Origin: Mycoplasma suis str. Illinois
Lineage (GTDB): Bacteria; Bacillota_I; Bacilli_A; Mycoplasmatales; Mycoplasmoidaceae
DNA: 64,000 bases
Reading direction: 5' to 3'
Assembly (NCBI RefSeq): GCF_000179035.2
Contig: NC_015155.1
Location: 678,432 to 742,431 of the forward strand
Shown: positions 1-11,390 of the stretch, in pieces
How the letters are laid out: the number at the start of each line of letters is the position of its first letter
Numbering within the stretch: the stretch's first letter is position 1
Program-made: the position numbers and the translations under genes
Notes under the pieces: generated by a model
Told to the model about the DNA's origin: nothing
What the model saw: only the letters and a program-made list of their open reading frames with translations
Databases searched by the model: none

Positions 1-1
1 A

Positions 2-3000
2 AGTTGAAAGAGAAGAAAAGAGAAGGATGGCAAGATAGGAACTTTTTGGCATACTCAAGGGAGCGGTAAAAGCTTTTCTATATTATTTTTCACCGAAAAG
101 GCTAGAAAAGAGGCTATCAAAAGAGGAGAAGATATTGCTTTTGTAATCATTGTGGACAGACAAGATTTGGAAAGACAAATGTTCAATAACTTCAGATCAT
201 GTAATATTCTCGGAAGATTTCCTGAAGAATGCTTAATCAAGAATAAAACAGAACTAAAGTGAAAAATTTCTGATAAATCAAAATCATATATTTTCTCAAT
301 AATTAATAAATTTGACAAATTTGAAGACAAGATTGAAAGAGAAGTAGTTATTGTTGCTGACGAAGCTCACAGAACTCAATATGGAGATATGGCTCACTCC
401 ATGTATAAATCATTTGAAAATTCTTCCAGAATTGGATTTACTGGAACTCCAATTCTTAAAGATGATGAAATAACTGCTAGATATTTTGGAGGTTATGTCT
501 CTAAATATGACTTCAGTAAAGCTATCGCAGACAAAGTAACTGTTCCGTTAGTTTATATAAATAAAGTTTCAAGAGCCAAAAGAAAATTTCTTCCTGAAAA
601 AAATGAAAAATTACCAATTAAAACAGGAGAGCACAGAGAAAAAAGTGCCGATCAAGAAATAAGAGAGAATGAATTTAGAATGCGAAACAATGCCAAAGAT
701 TTTGTTTCTTACTATTCAGAACGATTTTTTGATCTTGAGAAAGAAAAAATAAAGAGAAAAGCTATGTTTGTCTGCTCAAAACGAAAAGGATGTATTTTAA
801 TGTGAAATTTTGCTCAAGAATATTGAAAAGAAGAAATTAATAGATTAAAAGATTCACTTCAAAAACCAAATCTCGGAGAAAGAGAAGCTCATAAGTTAAG
901 AAAGAAAATGGAGTTAATGGAAGAAACTGAAATGAAAGTAGTAATTGATAAATGGAGTGATATAGATTTAGAAGAATTAAAAATACTTTATGGACAGCAA
1001 ATCGAAATGCCTGAAAAAGAAAGTGAAGCTGAAAAAGAAGACAGATTTAAAAATAAATCTGATGTATTTAGAATTGTGTTCGTTAACAGTATGTGACTTA
1101 CAGGTTTTGACGTTAAATCCTTAACTTATCTATTTATAGATAGGGGACTTAAAGAACATAGCTTAATGCAAACTATTGCAAGACCAAACAGAATTGATGA
1201 AGGAAAAACTAGAGGTTTCATAATAGACTACTTTGGTTTGGCAACTCAAATAGATAAATGTTTAGGTAAGTGAGGAAAATCTCATGAACACAAAATATTC
1301 ATTAATTCCCAAGATGATGTAAAAAATACAGTCTCTTCAATTATTTTTGATCTTGAAAGTTTATTGAAGGATAGAGGGGTTTCTCTCAAAAAAATTATTG
1401 AACAGAAACTAAATAAAGAGAAGAAGAAAAAAGTTAGAGAAGAAATCAAAAAAATAATGAATGATCCGAAACTTAAAACGAAATTCAATAAAAATTGTGA
1501 ACTTCTTTTTGAAGATACAAAATATTTAACTCCTGAAGATTTCTCTAAAGAAAATTACAAAAAATTCAAGTGAATTAAAGATTTTTACAAAAAAATAAAT
1601 GAAAAAGAAAAACCAAAAAAGATTGATATAGAAACTAAAACAAAAAATCAAGATTTCTATAACAGTAACATCGAATTCTTACAAAATAAAGAGAATTATT
1701 CAAAAGAAATTAATGAAAACATAAATAAATCAATGAATTTTTACTTCAACAGAAAAAGACAAAACCTAGTAGAGATAGGAGATCATCAAATGAACTCGGA
1801 AGAAGAGGATGAGGTAAAAAAGAAAAATATAGACATAAGTGAAAAAGAGGAAGAGAAATATGACAAAAAAATTAATCAAGTTTGCGAAAAAATTATTAAA
1901 TCTTCTTCTCCTGAAGAATTACATGATAGCTTAGGAAATTTATCTGATGTCAAAAATGAATATGAAGGAAAAGAAGTTAATGCAGAAGATGAGGATTATG
2001 AAGAAGTTATGGAAGAAAGAGAGGAGGTTTTTGAGAGTAGTAATGAGGAGGGAGAAGGAAATAAAACAATAAAAGAAGAAGAGATTAAAGAAGAAACTAT
2101 AGAAAAGTGGGAAGAAAAAGTTAAAGTAGAAAGACTAAAAGAAGAAAAAACAACAAGACCCACAGAAATAAGTGAATTAATTGATGACATAGAATTTTTA
2201 CTTTCAAAAATAGGTGTTTATCTGAAGAGAACAAAAGAAAAAAATAAATTTTCAGACATTTTCTTTTCAATAGAAAGTAAGCAAAAAATAATTAGTGAAA
2301 ATATGAAAGACACATTCATTGAAAAAAGAGATTTTATTGCTGAAGTTATTAAAGAAAAAGAAAAATCACTATTGGAAAAAATTTCTGATCATTTTTAACT
2401 GATGAACAAGTTTATAAATTAGTTCAAATTGAAAAAATTTATAAGCAACTAAATGACAGCAAAGATACTACCGCTTACGAAAATTTAAGCCTACAGGCGA
2501 AAGGCTTATTCAAAAAAATGTTGGAAAAATATTATTCTATCGGAGATAGAACTTCAAAGGGCATAATGCAAACAGAAGAATTCATTTCTTCTTTAATTCG
2601 TTCAAATAAGAAAGAAATGGCAACAAAAATAATGTTGATTTGCAAAGAAGCAATAAAAATAAATAAATTAGGTTGAGAGTGGGGGCAGCACGTAAAAATT
2701 GCTAATAAATTAAAACAATCATCTAATTCTTCAGAAGAGATGGGGAAAATTCTAGAGGAGGTTATTGAGCATTCCTACGATGTTTTCTACAAAAACAATA
2801 GGTTAACAAGAAAAGATCTAAATCCGAGAATAATAAGAATTGAGGATACAAAAAAAGAGGATGAAAAATTGATGACAGAAAAGTTTATTAATTATCCCGA
2901 AGAAGAAGAAGAGGGGGAGAAAGAGGAGAAGATAGAAGAGGGAAAAGTAGAAAGTAATGAGGAAGTCAGAGAGGAAGATTTAATTTCTGAGAAGGAACTT

Positions 3001-3434
3001 GATTATTCTCCTGAATCATCTCCCGAAAAGAAAGAAGAAAAAGTAACCAAAACAGAAGATTTAATTTACGAAAAAACTACTAAAGAAAGTTCTTCTATAG
3101 ATAAAAAATTGAAGAAATTGAAGTATGATGTTTCTCAATTTAATGATCAAAAAGAAAAAGCAATATTTCTTTTCGAAGAATCTCTAAAAGAATTAAAAAT
3201 TCTTTTATATGAATTAGAAATTCCTTATAAAGAGATTAAGAAGAAAACTTTATTGGGGAAGGAAAAATGAAATGAAAAACTTCTCGAAAAATTGTTTTTT
3301 TACAAAATAAAAATAAATTTAATTATCATTTCGAAAATTTAAAAGAATCAGAATTATTGGCTTTTAAGGAAATTTCTAAAGAAAAATATCAAATGTATGA
3401 AATTTTGAAAGAAATTTATGAAAAAATAAATTAA
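2..3434 (+). pseudogene. hsdR: Type I restriction enzyme HsdR, copy 1 (5' end outside window, two frameshifts)
   Basis: The reading frame is open from the window edge and enters the HsdR motor domain: Walker A as HTQGSGKS, then ADEAHRTQYG, GFTGTP, and the late helicase motif WLTGFDVKSL. With UGA as Trp the frame runs to TAA at 2396-2398. A run of five T (2392-2396) is one base short; the next frame resumes at once with the family's C-terminal sequence and runs to a T7 tract (3295-3301), again one base short, after which a third frame closes at 3432-3434 with a tail like that of copy 2. Long Glu/Lys-rich low-complexity stretches lie between the motor and the C-terminal helices. No hsdM or hsdS is in the window. 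The N-terminal nuclease domain is outside, so its state is unknown. It could be a decayed gene, a phase-variable gene or a product of homopolymer sequencing error. Confidence 0.85.
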
Positions 3435-3563
3435 TAAAAAAATATAAATGTTTTTGAATGCGATAAAAATAAAACTGCTTTGAAACAATAAATTAATTTT
3501 TCTTAGAAAAACTTCTTTATCTAAAGCTGCTTAACTTCTTTTTTAGTTAACTAAAAAATTAAA

Positions 3564-6500
3564 ATGTCTGAATCTTTCTTCAATAAAGAAGAAATTAAAG
3601 AGCAATCTATCGAGAAATTAAAAGAGCTTGGGTGAGAAATAAAAAACTTTAGTGAATTAAGGTGGGAAGATTCTAGAAATCCTATTTTGATTAGCGAGCT
3701 AAAGCTCGCTCTCAAAAAAATCAATTCAGGGATTCGCGAAGAGCAAATACAAGAAGTTCAAAAGAAACTGCAAGAATCAATCAAAATAAAGCATTTCAGT
3801 TTAAAGAATCACGAAAAGAAATACAAATTAATAAAAAATGGATTTAGCTATGATGGAGAAAGCCAAGAAAATATAAAAATTATTGACTTTGAAAATCCTG
3901 AAAATAATTTATTTACAGTAGTTCCTGATTTTGAAATTTCTTCATCAAATGAAGAATATTTCTGAGAAAAATATAAACCAGATCTTGTTTGTTTTGTAAA
4001 TGGTTTGCCTTTAATTTTTTTCTCTATAGGGGAGTCAAATCATACTCCCCTAAAAGAGATTTATCTAGAAAATTACAAAAAAATATTTTTTGAAAAGACA
4101 CCTCAATTATTCCTATTCAATGCTTTTTCTGTCATTACAAACGGAAAAGAATCCAAGATAGGGGCTGTAGGAAATAGATTTGAATTTTTTCATGATTGGC
4201 ACAGATTGGATGAAAACTGTGAAGGTAAGAGAAACATATTGACTCTATTAAAGGGAATTTGCAATAAGAAAAATCTTCTAGACTTTTTTGAAAATTTCAC
4301 TATTTTTCAAAAAGAAGAAGATGATGAGGGGGAAAGAGCTGAAGAAAAAATAGTAAAAATAATAGCTCGAAATCATCAATTTTTAGGAGTTAATAAAGCT
4401 TTTGAGAGTTTTCTCAAAAGAGAGGAAAATGAAGGAAAAATAGGAACTTTTTGGCATACACAAGGTAGTGGGAAAAGTTTCTCTATATTATTTTTTGCCG
4501 AAAAAATAATAAGAAAAAGTGAGAAGGGAAAAATTCCTCTTTTCCTAATTATTACTGACAGAAAAGATTTAGAAAGACAAATTTTTAGAACTTTCAAATC
4601 TTGTGGCGTTTTAGATGGAGGGGTAGATGGGCATGTTATTTCCAATGACATGAAATTGAATTCCTATGAAATTAAAAGAGCTAAAAAATATTTATTTTGT
4701 CTAGTTCATAAATTCAATAGAAATAAAGCTACTTCAGAAATAGATACTGGAGGGAAAGAAGTTGTAATTATTGCTGATGAAGCTCACAGAACTCAATATG
4801 GAGATATGGCTTCACTAATGTATAAATCTTTCCCTAAATCTTCAAGAATAGGATTTACTGGAACTCCCCTATTAGTTGAAAATGAGAAAACTGCAAGATA
4901 TTTTGGAAATTACGTTTCCAAATATGATTTTGGAAAAGCTATGGATGATGGAGTAACTATTCCTATCGTTTTCGAATCAAGAGGTTGTCAAATTGAAGAA
5001 AATAAAAATTTTCAAAATGTTTCAGATATTTCTGGAGCTTCTGAAGAAAAAATTCCTAAAGAATGAATAAATAATGAAAGTAATTTAAGAATTCTTAAAA
5101 AGAGATTAAAGAATAATGCTAGGGATTTTGTTGATTATTTTTCAAAACGATTTATTTATAAAGATCCAACAATTAAGGATCCAATAATAAGAAAAGGTAT
5201 GTACATTTGCTCGTATAAAGAAACTTGCATACTAATGCATAATTTTGTAAGTCATTACTGACAAGAAAAAATCAAAACATTGGAAGAAAAGAAATCTACA
5301 TTAACAAAGAAAAGGGAAATTGATCGAATTGAAAAAATAATTTTCGAAATGAAAAGAACTGAAATGAAAGTAGTGATTAGTAATTGAGGTGATATAGATT
5401 TAGACGAATTGAAGAATCTTTATGGCCAACAAATTGAGATTCCTTGAAATAGAGAAGGTGAGAGAGGAGTTGAAGAAAGATTTAAGGATAGAGATGATCC
5501 TTTTAGGGTGGTTTTTGTGGTTGCAATGTGACTTACAGGCTTTGACGTTAAACCTTTAACTTTCTTATTTATAGATAAGGTATTAAGGGATCATACATTA
5601 ATGCAAGCTATTGCAAGAGTAAATAGGGTTGACAAGGGAAAGCCAAAAGGATTTATTGTTGATTATGTTGGTTGCATTCAACATCTCAAGGATTCCTTAA
5701 AAAAATATGGAGGTGACTTTAGTGGAGAAAGAATAATTAAAGAAAAGAAAGAAATATTTGAAAAAATCAAATTAAAAATTGAGGAACTTGAAAAATCTCT
5801 GAGAAGAATCTCAATTTCTATTCAAGAACATTTAGAAAAAGTAAAAAGAGAAGGAGAAGTCAAAACAAGAGAATTTTTAAAAGAATTTAAGGAAAAGATA
5901 TGCGAATCTATCGGTAAAAAACGTTTTAATTTGGAATATTCAAAAATTGAAGAAGAAATTTCCGGAATTTGCGAATACGAATTACCTTTGGATGTTTTTG
6001 ATAAATGGTTAGTAATTAAAAAAATTTATAAAAAAATTAATGAGGGCTCATTTTTAGAAGGAGAAGATAGTAGTTTACCCAAAATATTTGGAGCTCAAAA
6101 ACACTTGGATGGGAAAATTGATTTCAAAGATAATGAAAGGCATTTCCAATTAGAAGTGCATGATTTTGCAGAACATATAAAGAAAGATTCCATAGAAGAA
6201 AATGACGAAGACAATACTAAATTAGAAAGAAGGGAGTTCAATAACTCTAATTATTCTTCTCCAAAATCAACAAATGCTTTTCCAAATGAGCAACAAAATA
6301 ATGTTGATGTTTTCGAAAAATTTAGTAATTTAATTACAAAACTGAATGAAGGATTTGAAAAGCCAGAAGGTTTTGAGGTGAGAAGGCAAGATGATGATTT
6401 AGAAGAAGAGAATCAATGAGTTGAATGAAATGAAGAGCAATTAGAAAAGGATGAGGATGAAGAAACAAAAATAGTTTTTGATGAAAAAAATAAAGAGATA

Positions 6501-6895
6501 AGTAAATCATTAGAAGGAGGAAGAAAGGTAAATAAAGAGATAGAAGTAAATTACGTAGAAAAAAGTTCTAGGAAAAAAATAATTTTTCAGAAAAAAAGGA
6601 AATTAGTGAAGAAATAATAAAAAGTTGTGAAAAATTAATATTGTTTTTATATGGAATAAAAGTGTTTTTGGATGAATTTTTTGTTAAAAAAGGAGGTATC
6701 TTTAGAAAGGAAAGAGAAGAATTAAATGAAGTAGTTAAGAGAAAGTTAATTGATAATAGAGTTGAATTTAATAAACATTGTGAAAAAATATTCAAAACTT
6801 ATAAAGAGATAGAACGTTCAGGAGAAAATGTTTCTGAAGAAATAATGGATATATATCTAACTATCAAGAAAGCTTACGAAATAATAAATATATAA
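3564..6895 (+). CDS. hsdR: Type I restriction enzyme HsdR, copy 2, nuclease motif altered, one frameshift
   Basis: The start is ATG at 3564. The N-terminal nuclease domain is recognisable through KPDLVCFVNGLPL, with Asp140 as the first catalytic residue. In EcoR124I the motif is D151-E165-K167; the same spacing here lands on Ser154 and Gly156 (FFSIGES), so the E-x-K pair appears lost. The motor domain is intact: HTQGSGKS near residue 300, IIADEAHRTQYG, GFTGTPLL and WLTGFDVKPL. An acidic, helical C-terminal region follows. The first frame stops at 6615; it is restored by one extra A in the A7 tract at 6591-6597, giving about 1110 residues ending at 6895. The copy is paralogous to the gene upstream, about 130 bp away. 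DNA cleavage seems unlikely; translocation or subunit assembly could persist. The cofactor subunits are not in this window. Confidence 0.87.
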
Positions 6896-6951
6896 AAAAT
6901 TTCAAAAGACTTTTAAAAAAGAAGATAAATATTTAATTTTTTCTAATTTAA

Positions 6952-7404
<453 letters not shown>

Positions 7405-7410
7405 AGATTA

Positions 7411-7451
7411 ATTAGTTAAGTTTTTTCCCTTTCGGGAAAAAACCTAAACTA
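7411..7451. terminator. Bidirectional hairpin between hsdR remnant and pepA
   Basis: GTTTTTTCCC (7420-7429), loop TTTC, GGGAAAAAAC (7434-7443) is a perfect 10-bp stem, extended outward by TTAGTTAAG against CCTAAACTAA with one mismatch. The two arms supply a T tract for either strand, so it can end both the plus-strand hsdR remnant and the minus-strand pepA operon. Confidence 0.75.
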
Positions 7452-7458
7452 AAACTTT

Positions 7459-8799
7459 TTACTTATTTAGTCTTCCGTCTATGTAGAAATAAATAGTTTT
7501 AAATAGAGGGGCTAGTCCAAAATTACTTCTTCCTTCTGTATTTGATACATTAGCGATGTCAAAGTGAATGAAACTTTCTTTATTTTTAAAAGCTGCTAAG
7601 AAAGCTGCAGCTCGTGAAGCGCCTCCGGCACCTGTGGTGGCGGAATTCTTAAGATCAGATATACCACTTTTTAGCTCTTCTAGATAGTATTCATCTAGAG
7701 GAAGTCTTCAAATATTGTCTCCTGAATAGTCAGAAGCTACTTTTAATTGATCTCAAGAATCTTCTTTACTTGTTCATACTCCAGCATATTTACTTCCAAG
7801 AGCATATCTGACTGCCCCAGTTAAAGTAGCTACAGTAATAATTTCTGAAGCTTCCAATTTTTTGGAAGCATAAGAAATTGAGTCAGCAAGAATAAGTCTT
7901 CCTTCTGCATCTGTATTGGAAATTTCTACGCTTTTACCTCCATAAGCCGTTAAAACGCTATCCACTTTCGTGGAGTCAGATCCTATTAAGTTTTCAGAAA
8001 TAGGAATTAGTGCAATTACTTCATTATCTTTTGAGAAACCATTTTTAGCCATAGTTAGGAAAATAGAAGCTACTAAAGCTGCTCCAGTCATATCAAATTT
8101 CATAGTTCTCATATAATTTCCAACTTTGATACTTAATCCTCCTGTATCGAAGCAAATACCTTTTCCGATTAACACAATTCTTCTTCTATCTTTAACTTCA
8201 GTAAATTTAGAAGTTTGTGAACTTTCTCTAAGTATTATTAGAGAAGAATTTTTCTTATTTTCCCCTACGGAGCAAATTAAGTTAAATCCTTGATTTTTAA
8301 GTTCTTCTCAGCCTATAACTTGGTATTCTAGACCAAGTTCTTGAGCTTTCTCAACAATTTCATCTCTAAACTTGAAGGAATTTAACATGTTTGGAGGCAT
8401 TTCTCCTCATCTCTTAACTTTTTCTTCTCCTTGAATAATATTTGTTACTTCTTCATTAAGTTTTTCTAAACCAATGAATCTTATAACTTTTACATTCCCA
8501 TCCGGCTTCTTTGTTTTGAAAGAAACAGGATTTCTAGTTATTGCACTAACTATGCTTCTTAGATACAGTTCTATATCATAAGGTGTGAATGCAGGTTCAC
8601 ACGCATCAAAAAATGTTTTTAGATCAATGTCTCAAGAATTGATTTTTTGCAGACATTTTGTAATCGCTACAGCAAAAGCTGTAGGATTTAACTTACTAGG
8701 ATTTACCCAGAATATTGCTGTAGCTTCAGCATAATCTAGTTGAAAATCAAGGTGATTTTCTCCCCGCTGCGCAATTAACTTAAATACTCGATCATCCAT
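7459..8799 (-). CDS. pepA: Leucyl aminopeptidase (M17 family)
   Basis: This metallo-exopeptidase removes N-terminal residues from peptides in the cytoplasm and supplies amino acids to a parasite with little biosynthesis. The 446-residue product starts at ATG 8799. The catalytic domain carries the full M17 set: GKGICFDTGGLSIK (metal Lys and Asp), KFDMTGAA (metal Asp) and NTDAEGRLILAD (Asp, Glu and the catalytic Arg). The N-terminal third is the weakly conserved regulatory domain. In-frame TGA codons are Trp. It is the last gene of a minus-strand run beginning at tmk, and the hairpin near 7420 follows its stop. Only the annotated specificity (leucyl) is uncertain. Confidence 0.93.
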
Positions 8800-8878
8800 A
8801 TTTCCTAAAGCTTTAAAGAATTATTTTATAAATCTAAAAATATCCTATTTATATTTTCTCAAAAACCCTCTTTAAATA

Positions 8879-10015
8879 TTATTGTTTTTGGGCTCGACAG
8901 ATATTACTTATTTGGTCGGGCCACAAAAACAAAAAGATAGAAGACTTCTCTAAAGCATCATCACGCTTAATAACTCATCTTCTTTCTACACCCTCTAAAG
9001 GTTTTGGACTTAAAAGACCACTCTTTAAGTTCAATTCAAAGAAGTGATTATTTTTTCACTCATAATTTAGTGATTTAATCACTTCTTCATCTATATTTCT
9101 TATTTTTTTCTCTATTCAACCTAACTTCATTAAGTCATGTCTTCACATATAGTCATTCTCTCTTCACCATTCAATCCAATTTATATTTCCCCTAGGCATA
9201 TAAATTGGATCAATATCAGCAACTTTTTCAGTTATTCAATCAGCTTGTTTTAAATCTGAAAATCAAAAACAAGTTTTGATTGCGAATTCAAAATCAGGAA
9301 AATTCATAGAAAAATAAATTAAATTATTTTCTATTTCTTCTCTTGTATTTTCGGAAACAACTTTTTGAATTGTTTCTATTTTTGAATTTTCTTTAGAGAA
9401 GAAATAAATTGTAGATTTAGTTTCAAAAGTATTAAATTCACACTCTAGACTTTTTAAATACTGTAAGATGGCAACCATCTTACATTCTTTAAATCAATCT
9501 ATTTTTTCCTCAAACAATACCTCAATACTATATATTGGGTATTTATGCAATACTTCATAAATACTTTTTCAGTTTTTCAATATCTTGTACTGAAAAACTA
9601 AAAAGTGATATTTAAAAGATAAGCCTCTAAAGCTAGATATATTTAATAAATTAATTCCAAATGTGAAAGATATATTTTCAGATGTGTGAATAATAAAGCT
9701 TAGGTTATGGAAAAAACAAAATCTAGCTATTAGTATTGCTGAATCTCTATCTAAAAAATTTTCAAATTGTTTTTTAGATTCAGCAAGACTATAAACACAA
9801 GAACCTGAATTAAAAACTATATATCCCACTGGTAAGTTTCAATTTTCAGTGAACTTAGTCACAAAACTATAAGACTCGTTAGTAAATAGAAATAAATTGT
9901 TATAAATGCTGAGTTCCCTCAGCATTTTTACAAATTTCTCTAATTCATCTTCGGAATAAGTCTGACTTATTTCAAAGAAGTCAAGTTCCAAAGAAATGAT
10001 TTTTTCATAAATCAA
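8879..10015 (-). CDS. Cof-type HAD-fold protein lacking catalytic motifs
   Basis: The product is 378 residues; the only sensible start is TTG at 10015, 4 bp after the thrS stop. The first 260 residues follow the layout of Cof/HAD-IIB phosphatases: an N-terminal beta strand, a helix, FTNES where the second motif sits, GYIVFNSG where Cof proteins have the NGA strand, a cap domain, then SKIETIQKVV and NFPDFEFAIK where the SKG and GDxxND motifs belong, ending AxxIT-like. But the nucleophile motif DxDGT reads ELDFF (residues 10-14), SKG reads SKI, and GDxxND reads SMNFPD. It should not be an active phosphatase. About 110 C-terminal residues are Trp-rich and of no family I recognise. The stop lies inside a strong hairpin. 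The HAD call rests on pattern alignment by eye. Confidence 0.6.
8882..8932 (-). other. Long hairpin overlapping the 3' end of the HAD-like gene
   Basis: TTGTTTTTG plus GGCTCGAC (8882-8898) pairs with GTCGGGCC, a one-base bulge, and CAAAAACAA (8915-8932): 17 base pairs with one G-T. It covers the last codons of the gene. On the minus strand there is no immediate U tract after it, so it looks more like an mRNA 3' structure than a classical terminator. Confidence 0.6.
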
Positions 10016-10019
10016 GTTT

Positions 10020-11294
10020 TTAAAAAACTTGGTTGGAGACTTCCTCTTGACTTAAATAATTAATAAAGTCAGAAAAACTTAATTGTTTTTCTCCTTCTTT
10101 ACCTAGCTCTCTGAAATTAATTAGATCTAAATTTTGTAATTCCTTTTCACCTATGATGATTTGAAAAGGAATTCTCTCATTAACTGCATTAACAATTTTT
10201 TTAGAGATTCTTTCATCTCGCAAATCTAATTTAGCTCTAAATCCATAGGAAGAGAATTTCTTAATAAGTTCATTTAATTCATGTCTAGAAGAATCTATTC
10301 TTACAGTAAGAATAGATATTTGAGTTGGTAGGAGTCAGAAAGGTAATTTTCCTCCCCAATCTTCTAGTAAGTAAGCTATAAATCTCTCTAGAGTTCCTAT
10401 TAATCCTAGGTGAATAATCCAAGGATTAATAGAGTTTTGGTTGGCATACAAAATGCTAAATTCTAGTTTTTTTGGCATTTGACTATCTAACTGAACTGTA
10501 GAGATAGTGAACTCTTGATTAGAAGAATCAACAGCATTAAAGTCTATTTTTGGTCCATAAAAAGCAGCTTCACCTTCTTTTCTAACTAAACTAACTGAAA
10601 TATTTTTAGATGCAATTCACTCTTTAGTTGCGCTAAAGAGTATTTCTTCTGTTTGATTTCATTCATCTCCTGAAATCAAATACTTTTGCTTAGAAGATCT
10701 TGTAGCTAAAACTATTTCTTTAATTCTTATTCTGAACTTATTTAGTAAAGTTCAGACTCACTCTAAAGAAGACTTAATCATATCTTTGCAATGCTCTGGA
10801 AGCACAAAGATATGAGTATCTATTAATTCCATAGCCCTAACTCTCTTAAGACCTAATAGTCCTCCAGAATACTCATATCTATGGAGACAAGAATTTTCTC
10901 CCATTAGATATGGGAGTTGCTTGTAACTCATTATTACTTCTTTAGCAAGTAATATGTGGTGAGGGCAGGTCATTGGCCTCAATATTCATTCTTCTCCTTC
11001 TTTTTTCATGGCTGGAAAAATATTTTCATCATAAAGAGGTAAATGACCTGTCTTTTGATATATTTCAGTTTTCCCCAATATTGGGGTCTGAACTAAATTT
11101 ATTCCACAAATATCTCTTTGGAAATCATTAATATATCTCTTAATGATTTCCCTAAGCTTATAACCTTCTGAAGCTCAAAAAGAAAAACCAGATCCAATTT
11201 CTTTGGAAAAATAAAAGAAACCTTTATTTTTTCCAACTGTTCTGTGATCACAAGAACAACAGCACAATTCTTTTTCTTGTTTTTGGTTACTCAT
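10020..11294 (-). CDS. thrS: Threonyl-tRNA synthetase without TGS and editing domains
   Basis: The enzyme charges tRNA-Thr. The start is ATG at 11294, 424 residues. It begins where the catalytic core of normal ThrRS begins (CDHRTVGKNKGFF against DHRKLG), so the roughly 240 N-terminal residues that form the TGS and editing domains are absent. Class II motifs are present: RPMTCPHH (zinc Cys), HRYEYSGGLLGLKRVR (motif 2), THIF (zinc His), then IIHLGLIGTLERFI (zinc His and motif 3). The anticodon-binding domain follows from about residue 320. The segment before the core holds four Cys in five residues (ELCCCSC). Loss of editing implies tolerance of Ser on tRNA-Thr; editing-deficient synthetases are documented in other mycoplasmas. 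The gene follows pepF and ends 4 bp before the HAD-like start. Confidence 0.93.
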
Positions 11295-11390
11295 TTATTT
11301 ATCTAAAAATTTAATAACTAAATAAGAAAGGAGTCCCTTTTTTAGGAACTTCTCTCTTAAGTTTTTATGTAAAACTACTTAAAAACTTTA

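Noticed and set aside
3539..3558. TTTTTTAGTTAACTAAAAAA palindrome upstream of hsdR copy 2 as a specific operator
   Set aside because: The same half-site recurs near 62090 and at the window end, and palindromes are everywhere here, so a specific role is not supported.
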